Below, piece by piece: positions 56,816 to 62,188 of a DNA stretch of 62,188 bases (positions are counted from its first letter, which is position 1; every line of letters starts with the position of its first letter). The notes beneath the pieces are model-generated. The model saw nothing but the letters and a program-made list of their open reading frames with translations, had not been told where the DNA came from and did no database searches. The stretch comes from Clostridiales bacterium UBA1728 (GTDB lineage: Bacteria; Bacillota; Clostridia; Oscillospirales; Oscillospiraceae). The position numbers and the translations under genes were made by a program. The DNA is taken from NCBI GenBank assembly GCA_002315975.1, contig DCIK01000035.1, forward strand, positions 1 through 62,188, in the 5' to 3' direction.

Positions 56816-58690
56816 ATGATCGACATTACCGTAACCGACCTGAAGAAAGCCTTTGAGGTCAAAAAGAACATACTGGACGGCCTGAGCTTTCAGGTGCAGC
56901 ACGGGGAGCGGGTGGGCATCCTGGGCAAGAACGGCGCGGGCAAGACCACGCTCTTCCGCATCCTTGTGGGCGAGATCTCCGAGGACACGGGCACTGTGGC
57001 CATCGGCGGCGGGGCGCGGCTGGGTCTCATCTCCCAGATTCCCCGCTACCCGGCGGGCACCACCGTGGAGGATGTGCTTCGCTCTGCCCATGCGCGGCTG
57101 GATCGGATGCAGCAGCGCATGGAGGAGCTGGCGGCGAAGATGGACGAGAACTCCGATCGGCGTCTGCTGGAGGAGTACGACCGCTTGCAGGAGCGCTTCG
57201 AGAACTTAGGCGGCTACAACACCGAGGTGGACATCGCCCGGGTGGCCAACGGTCTGGACATCCCCCTGTCTATGAGAAGCCAGCTCTTCGATTCCCTCTC
57301 CGGCGGCGAGAAGACCCGGGTGAATCTGGCGCGGCTCATCTTAGAGGACACGGACATCCTCCTGCTGGACGAGCCCACCAACCATCTGGATATGCACGCC
57401 ACCGAGTGGCTGGAGGACTATCTGCTCCACTTCAAGGGCACGGTGCTGACCATCTCCCATGACCGCTGGTTTCTGGACAAGGTGGTTACCCGAACCATCG
57501 AGATCGTCCACGGCAAGGCGGTGGTCTATAACGGCAACTATTCCTTCTATGTGGAGGAGAAGCAGCGCCGCTACGAGGAGCAACTGAAGATTTACGAGAA
57601 AAACCAGAAAGAGATCACCCACCTGCAGGAGGCGGCGGACAAGCTGCACCTCTGGGCGTTTATGGGCAACGATAAGCTCCATAAGCGGGCCTTCTCCATG
57701 GAAAAGCGCATTGCCAGACTCTCCGTGGCGGAACGCCCGGAGAAGGAGCGGCAGATGAAGGCCCGGTTTAAGGAGCGCGCCTTTGTGGGCGACGAGGTGC
57801 TGGTGCTGGACGGCGTGGGCAAGTGCTACGGCGAGCGGCGGCTCTATAAAGATGTGGAGCTATTGATGGAGGGGGGCGAGCGCATCGCCCTCATCGGCGA
57901 CAACGGCACCGGCAAGTCCACCCTCCTCAAGTGCATCACCGGCGAGGAGGAGCTCACCGAGGGTCGGCTCTGGACGGGCCCCAGCGTGAAGACCGCCTAC
58001 CTGCCCCAGCTGGTGAAGTTTGAGAACCCCCACCGGGATTTAGTGGATACCATGCTCTACGAGGCCAGGTGCAGCCCCCAGGAGGCCAGAGACCGGCTGG
58101 CATCCTTCGGCTTCATGGGCGAGGATGTGTTCAAAACCGTGGGCTGCCTCTCCGGCGGTGAACAGAGCCGCCTGCGCCTGTGCATCCTCATGGGCGGCAA
58201 TGTGAACCTGCTGATGCTGGACGAGCCCACCAACCATCTGGACTTAAACAGCCGCGAGTGGATGGAGCAGGCGCTGGAGGATTACGGCGAGGCGCTGCTC
58301 TTCGTGAGCCACGACCGCTGGTTTATCGAGAAGTTCGCCAACCGCATCTGGTGCCTGCAGGACGGAAAAATCGAGGACTTCCGGGGCAGCTTTTCCGAGT
58401 ACCGGGAGTATAAGCGCCGGCAGGAGGAGATTGCCCAGGCCACCAAAGCCAGGCCGGAGAAGAAGGGCGACACCCGCACAAAGCGCCCGCCCAACCGGGA
58501 AAAGGCGCTGAAAAAAGCCGAAGCTGCCGTGGAAAAGGCCGAGGCAGCCATGGCGGAGCTGGACGCGCAGATTCAGGCATTCAGCGCCGATTACGAAAAG
58601 CTCATGGAGCTGACGGAGAAAAAGGCTCAGGCAGAGAAGGAGCTGGAGGAGCTTTACGCCGCCTGGGAAGCATTGGAGGAAGAAGCATGA
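56816..58690 (+). CDS. ABC-F family ATP-binding protein
   Basis: A 624-residue tandem ABC ATPase without membrane spans. GILGKNGAGKTTLFR and LIGDNGTGKSTLLK are the Walker A loops, SLSGGEKTRVNLARL and CLSGGEQSRLRLCI the signature motifs, and LLDEPTNHLD and MLDEPTNHLD the Walker B blocks. A ~70-residue linker and a C-terminal coiled coil (about 545-620) are typical of Uup/YfmR-like ABC-F proteins, which bind ribosomes or DNA and act on stalled translation. The ATG follows AAAGGAACACA. Confidence 0.93.
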   Translation: MIDITVTDLKKAFEVKKNILDGLSFQVQHGERVGILGKNGAGKTTLFRILVGEISEDTGTVAIGGGARLGLISQIPRYPAGTTVEDVLRSAHARLDRMQQRMEELAAKMDENSDRRLLEEYDRLQERFENLGGYNTEVDIARVANGLDIPLSMRSQLFDSLSGGEKTRVNLARLILEDTDILLLDEPTNHLDMHATEWLEDYLLHFKGTVLTISHDRWFLDKVVTRTIEIVHGKAVVYNGNYSFYVEEKQRRYEEQLKIYEKNQKEITHLQEAADKLHLWAFMGNDKLHKRAFSMEKRIARLSVAERPEKERQMKARFKERAFVGDEVLVLDGVGKCYGERRLYKDVELLMEGGERIALIGDNGTGKSTLLKCITGEEELTEGRLWTGPSVKTAYLPQLVKFENPHRDLVDTMLYEARCSPQEARDRLASFGFMGEDVFKTVGCLSGGEQSRLRLCILMGGNVNLLMLDEPTNHLDLNSREWMEQALEDYGEALLFVSHDRWFIEKFANRIWCLQDGKIEDFRGSFSEYREYKRRQEEIAQATKARPEKKGDTRTKRPPNREKALKKAEAAVEKAEAAMAELDAQIQAFSADYEKLMELTEKKAQAEKELEELYAAWEALEEEA

Positions 58691-59097
58691 TTCGCGATAT
58701 TATTCACGACCCCGTTTTTCTGGCGCAGCCGTCCGATCCCGCCACTGCGGAGGACGCATGGATTGCCGCTGACCTGATCCAGACGCTGGCGCATCACGCC
58801 GTGGGCTGCGTGGGCATGGCCGCCAATATGATCGGCATCCGCAAGAAGGTTATCGTCTTTTTCGATGGGGATATGCCCGTGGTCATGTTCAATCCGGAGA
58901 TCACCCGCGCCGAGGGCCCCTACGACACCGAGGAGGGCTGTCTGAGCCTCACCGGTGTGCGCAGGTGCAAGCGCTATGAAAAGATAAAGGTTCGCTTCCA
59001 GAACGAGAAAATGCAGAAGCTCACCAGAACCTACGCCGGCTTCACTGCCGAGATCATCCAGCACGAGATTGACCACTGCAACGGCATAGTGATTTAA
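58687..59097 (+). CDS. Peptide deformylase-like protein
   Basis: A 136-residue metalloprotein. Motif 2 EEGCLS (E83-S87) and motif 3 QHEIDH (H126, E127, H130) are intact, giving the Cys-His-His metal site and catalytic Glu. Motif 1 reads GMAANMIG where typical deformylase has GLAAPQIG, so the conserved Gln that contacts the substrate carbonyl is Met48. This form occurs as a second, shorter deformylase in Clostridia. Whether it deformylates Met starts of new proteins is uncertain. ATGA overlap with the ABC-F gene. Confidence 0.85.
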   Translation: MIRDIIHDPVFLAQPSDPATAEDAWIAADLIQTLAHHAVGCVGMAANMIGIRKKVIVFFDGDMPVVMFNPEITRAEGPYDTEEGCLSLTGVRRCKRYEKIKVRFQNEKMQKLTRTYAGFTAEIIQHEIDHCNGIVI

Positions 59098-59195
59098 CCT
59101 ATCCCTTGCCCTCCCCTTTGGGGAGGGTGCCGCCGATGAAAAGCTCCTTGCCCTCCCCTTTGGGGAGGGTGCCGCCGCAGCGGCAGGAGAGGCAT
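59097..59195. repeat. Tandem CTCCCCTTTGGGGAGGGTGCCG repeats
   Basis: Two copies (59108-59133 and 59150-59176) of the unit also seen at 3526-3553, the second followed by CGCAGCGG-type palindrome. Confidence 0.75.
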
Positions 59196-59231
59196 CCTCT
59201 TTAATTTCCCTTTCACCGGGAGGTGATTCCC

Positions 59232-61280
59232 ATAGACCTTACAACCGATATACGCTACCTCAGGGGTGTGGGAGAGACCAAGGCCAAGGCGCTCTCCCGG
59301 CTGGGCATCACCAATGTGGGGGAGCTTTTGACCCACCTGCCCCGCTCCTACGAGGACAGAACCCGCATCTGCACCATCGCCGAGGTACAGCCGGATGAGA
59401 CGGTCTGTATTGCGGCCATGGTGGCCGAGGAACCCCGCTTCAGCTATGTACGCAAGGGCATGGAGCTCTTGAAGCTCCGCATCGTGGACGGCGCGGCGGC
59501 CATGGATGTGACCTTCTTCAACCAGAGCTATCTGCGCAATACTCTCCATCGGGGCGACAGCTTCATCTTCTACGGTAAGGTGGAGGGTACGCCCCTACAT
59601 AAGTCCATGACCAACCCCAAATTTGAGCCCGAGGGGAAAAACCGTCTCACCGGGCGCATCCTGCCCGTGTATGCCCTGACGGCGGGCATCGGGAATGCTC
59701 TTCTGATCTCCCTGATGGAGACTGCCCTGCCGGAGTGCGCACCCCTGCTGCCGGAGCTGCTGCCGGAGAGCATTCGGCAGGAGCACAGCCTCTGTGCCCT
59801 GCCCTTCGCCTATGAGAACATCCACTTTCCCCGGGATTATGAGTCGCTGGCCATTGCCAGACGGCGGCTGATCTTCGAGGAGCTCTTCACGCTCCAGTGC
59901 GCCATGAAGCTGCTGAAGCTGCGCCGGGAGCGGGGAGCGGGACGAAAATTTCAAAGCCGGGACATGGAGGAGTTCTACGCCTCTCTGCCCTTTACGCCCA
60001 CCGACGCCCAGCGCAGAGCCGTAGCCGAGGCCGTTGAGGATATGTGCGGCGGCCTGTCCATGAGCCGGCTGGTGCAGGGCGATGTGGGCAGCGGCAAGAC
60101 CCTGGTGGCGGCGGCGTGCATCTGGTTCGCGTGGAAAAACGGATGCCAGAGCGCGTTTATGGCGCCCACGGAGATTCTGGCCGAGCAGCATCTGCGGACG
60201 ATGGAGGGCTTTTTGGCTCCCTTCGGCATCAGCGTGGGCATCCTCAAGGGTGCCATGGGCGTAAAGGCCAGAAGAGAGACGCTGGCTTTGCTCTCGGACG
60301 GGCATCTGGATGTGCTGGTGGGTACCCACGCGCTTCTGGGCGATGCGGTGCAGTATGACCGGCTGGGGCTGGTCATCACCGATGAGCAGCACCGCTTCGG
60401 TGTGAATCAGCGCTCCGCCCTCTCGAAAAAGGGCGAGGGCGCCCATGTGCTGGTCATGTCCGCCACGCCCATACCCCGGACGCTGGCGCTGATTATCTAC
60501 GGCGATCTGGATGTGTCCGTCATCGACGAGCTGCCCCCCGGACGGCAGACGGTAAAGACCTTTGCCGTGGACGAGAGCTACCGCGCCCGACTCAACGGCT
60601 TTATCCGCAAGCAGGCAGAAGAGGGGCATCAGGTCTTTGTGGTCTGTCCCATGGTGGAGGAGAACGACGAGCTGCCGGAAAAGCTGAAGTCTGCCACCGA
60701 GCACGCCGAGGAGCTGCAGAAGACCTTCCCGAAGCTGCGCATCGGCTGCGTGCACGGGAAGATGAAGCCCAAAGAAAAGGAAAAGGCCATGGCGGCCTTT
60801 GTCAGCGGGGAAGTTGATGTGCTGGTGTCCACCACGGTGGTGGAGGTGGGCGTGGATGTGCCCAACGCCACGCTGATGGTGGTGGAGAACGCCGAGCGCT
60901 TCGGTCTCTCCCAGCTCCATCAGCTTCGCGGTCGAGTGGGACGGGGCAAGGCCCAGAGCTGGTGCATCCTCGTCTCGGACGATAAGAGCGAGACGGCCCG
61001 CGCCCGGCTGAAGGTGCTCTGCGCCACCAACGACGGCTTCAAGGTGGCGGAGGAGGACCTGCGTCTTCGCGGCCCCGGCGATTTCTTCGGTCAGCGGCAG
61101 CACGGTCTGCCGGAGATGCACGTGGCCGACCTGCAGGCCGATATGGATGTGCTCCGGGAGGCACAGCAGGCCGCCGAAACGCTGATGGAGCGCGACAGCG
61201 AGCTCCAAAGCGAGGAATGCCGCCCCCTCCGGGAAAAAATCCGCACCCTCTTCGAGCTCAACAGCGATACCTGGAACTAG
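59232..61280 (+). CDS. recG: ATP-dependent DNA helicase RecG
   Basis: A 682-residue RecG. DIRYLRGVGETKAKAL begins the wedge domain; RRAVAEAVEDM, QGDVGSGKTLVAAA, DEQHRFG, MSATPIPRTL and LRGRVGRGKAQSWC are helicase motifs. It reverses stalled forks and processes recombination intermediates. The perfect ribosome binding site GGGAGGTGAT (59218-59227) points to ATA at 59232 as start (MDLTTDIRYLRGVG). The GTG at 59223 lies inside that site, and no ATG exists near. An AUA start is unusual; the true end is clear at 61280. Confidence 0.85.
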   Translation: MDLTTDIRYLRGVGETKAKALSRLGITNVGELLTHLPRSYEDRTRICTIAEVQPDETVCIAAMVAEEPRFSYVRKGMELLKLRIVDGAAAMDVTFFNQSYLRNTLHRGDSFIFYGKVEGTPLHKSMTNPKFEPEGKNRLTGRILPVYALTAGIGNALLISLMETALPECAPLLPELLPESIRQEHSLCALPFAYENIHFPRDYESLAIARRRLIFEELFTLQCAMKLLKLRRERGAGRKFQSRDMEEFYASLPFTPTDAQRRAVAEAVEDMCGGLSMSRLVQGDVGSGKTLVAAACIWFAWKNGCQSAFMAPTEILAEQHLRTMEGFLAPFGISVGILKGAMGVKARRETLALLSDGHLDVLVGTHALLGDAVQYDRLGLVITDEQHRFGVNQRSALSKKGEGAHVLVMSATPIPRTLALIIYGDLDVSVIDELPPGRQTVKTFAVDESYRARLNGFIRKQAEEGHQVFVVCPMVEENDELPEKLKSATEHAEELQKTFPKLRIGCVHGKMKPKEKEKAMAAFVSGEVDVLVSTTVVEVGVDVPNATLMVVENAERFGLSQLHQLRGRVGRGKAQSWCILVSDDKSETARARLKVLCATNDGFKVAEEDLRLRGPGDFFGQRQHGLPEMHVADLQADMDVLREAQQAAETLMERDSELQSEECRPLREKIRTLFELNSDTWN

Positions 61281-61358
61281 GTGACAGTAGTAGGTGACAG
61301 TAGGGACGGTTCTTGCTGTCAGCTTTTGTGACAATGAGAACCGTCCCTACTGTCAGCT
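61281..61358. repeat. Left REP hairpin of the RAYT element
   Basis: TGACAGTAGGGACGGTTCTT, short loop with GCTGTCAGC, and GAGAACCGTCCCTACTGTCA in inverted order: two REP-like arms facing each other, directly upstream of the transposase. A truncated extra TGACAGTAG lies at 61282-61291. Confidence 0.85.
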
Positions 61359-61383
61359 TATTACAATATGGAGGTGAACGAAA

Positions 61384-62115
61384 TTGCCCAGACAAGCGCG
61401 TTTCAGCGGGGAATATCAGCACATTATCGTGCGGGGAAACGGCAAACAGATTATTTTTGAGGATGATATGGACAGGCGGTACTATCTCACTCTTCTGCGC
61501 AGGTATTCGCAGGAGACCGGGATTGTTATGCTGGCTTACTGCCTGATGGAAAACCATGTTCACTTCCTGATAAAAGACGCAGCAGGTAACACGCCGCTTT
61601 TTATGAAAAAGCTGGGTGTGAGCTATGTGTATTACTACAATCACAAATATGAGCGGGTAGGCCATCTTTTTCAGGATCGGTATAAGAGCGAGACGGTGGC
61701 AGATGATACCTATCTGCTGACGGTCTATCGCTATATCCTCCGCAACCCCCAAAAGGCCGGTATTGCCAGGGCAGCAGACTATCCGTGGAGCAGCTACGGA
61801 GACTATGCGAGCGGAACAGGCATGACGGATCCAAGCCTCCTGCGTGAGCTGATCGGGTCGAAGGAAGCGTTTACGGATTTTATGAGCGCTGAGGATGATA
61901 CGGAGTGCATGGAAGCGGATACGCTCAGGCGGGATGATACCTGGGCGCTTTCGATCATCCGCAGGACGCTTCAGCTCCAAAGCGGTACCGAGCTCCAGAA
62001 TATGCCCCGGCAAAAGCGTGACGAGTGCATCGCCAAGCTTCGCAGCGCCGGTCTGTCTGTCCGGCAGATCGAACGCCTGACAGGCATCAACCGCGGCGTA
62101 ATCCAAAAAATGTGA
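61384..62115 (+). CDS. REP-associated tyrosine transposase (RAYT, IS200/IS605-like)
   Basis: A 243-residue Y1 (HUH) transposase. MENHVHFLI carries the HUH metal-binding pair (H58, H60), and VYRYILRNPQKAG holds the catalytic Tyr (Y117) just before RNPxKA, the RAYT consensus. A C-terminal helix-turn-helix (LSVRQIERLTGINRGVIQK) follows. RAYTs cut and rejoin single-stranded hairpins and are held to spread REP sequences. TTG 61384 is the start, after GGAGGTGAACGAA. Nearly identical inverted hairpins flank it. AT content is slightly above its neighbours. Confidence 0.9.
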   Translation: MPRQARFSGEYQHIIVRGNGKQIIFEDDMDRRYYLTLLRRYSQETGIVMLAYCLMENHVHFLIKDAAGNTPLFMKKLGVSYVYYYNHKYERVGHLFQDRYKSETVADDTYLLTVYRYILRNPQKAGIARAADYPWSSYGDYASGTGMTDPSLLRELIGSKEAFTDFMSAEDDTECMEADTLRRDDTWALSIIRRTLQLQSGTELQNMPRQKRDECIAKLRSAGLSVRQIERLTGINRGVIQKM

Positions 62116-62188
62116 CAGTAGGGACGGTTCTCGTTGTCAGCTTTTATGACAGAGAGAACCGTCCCTACTGTCACAGACAGAGAGAACC
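62114..62188. repeat. Right REP hairpin of the RAYT element
   Basis: Mirror of the left repeat: TGACAGTAGGGACGGTTCTC, a loop, and GAGAACCGTCCCTACTGTCA, with further GACAGAGAGAACC at the window edge. Confidence 0.85.

Overview
The window is 62 kb of a GC-rich, anaerobic, low-redundancy bacterial chromosome. The gene order around rimP-nusA-rnpM-ylxQ-infB-rbfA-nrnA-truB, AddAB instead of RecBCD, a SpoIIQ-like M23 protein with a sigma-F-type promoter, a collagen-like (exosporium-type) protein, rubrerythrin, and strong AGGAGG ribosome binding sites with frequent TTG/GTG starts all point to a spore-forming member of the Clostridia. The dense, GC-rich palindromic repeats between genes suggest a gut-type Oscillospiraceae/Ruminococcaceae relative; the family-level placement is inference.

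Layout. 1-16.9 kb: secreted 5'-nucleotidase-type protein (cut by the window edge), TrmO, a CDF metal exporter, a CxxC microprotein plus NapH-like ferredoxin, an orphan sulfite-reductase-like protein, a 7TM/HD-GYP signalling protein, thioredoxin, Crp/Fnr regulator, rubrerythrin, PlsC, Tex, a UroD-family protein, a lipoprotein, a YdeI-like protein, and a divergent XRE/SLOG pair. 16.8-21.6 kb: tRNA-Leu(CAG), a nucleotidyltransferase, then an AT-richer accessory island (86-aa protein, DpnD/PcfM-like protein, radical SAM protein, and a DUF262/HNH GmrSD-like nuclease split by a -1 frameshift). 21.6-35 kb: addBA, pyrimidine-nucleoside phosphorylase, GT2, PepD, collagen-like protein, SpoIIQ-like protein. 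35-46 kb: MscS and the translation/transcription operon from rimP to a RibF-like protein, then RsmE. 46-62 kb: a tandem small-ORF/antisense-RNA pair, upp-tsaB-tsaE, a RodA/FtsW protein, TetR-sfsA, pfkA, tRNA-Ser(GCT), tmk, an FHA-FtsW fusion with its class B PBP, ABC-F, a peptide-deformylase-like protein, recG and a REP-associated (RAYT) transposase.

Two things stand out. (1) At 45.9-46.5 kb there are two tandem copies of a 27-residue ORF with a sequestered Shine-Dalgarno, each faced by a convergent ~95-nt antisense RNA with a consensus promoter and terminators on both strands: the architecture of a type I toxin-antitoxin module, with a peptide I do not recognise as one of the classic families. 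(2) A chain of up to five hairpins is scattered between genes in both orientations. Its stems co-vary while the connecting and internal-loop sequences (CGACCA / CGATAA, CTATTG loop, ACCCTGAG linker) are conserved. Three near-complete copies and several fragments are present, three of them inside the nusA-infB operon. A third repeat system is the RAYT gene flanked by inverted GGGACGGTTCT hairpins, with related solo hairpins elsewhere in the window.

No rRNA, CRISPR array or recognised riboswitch was seen.
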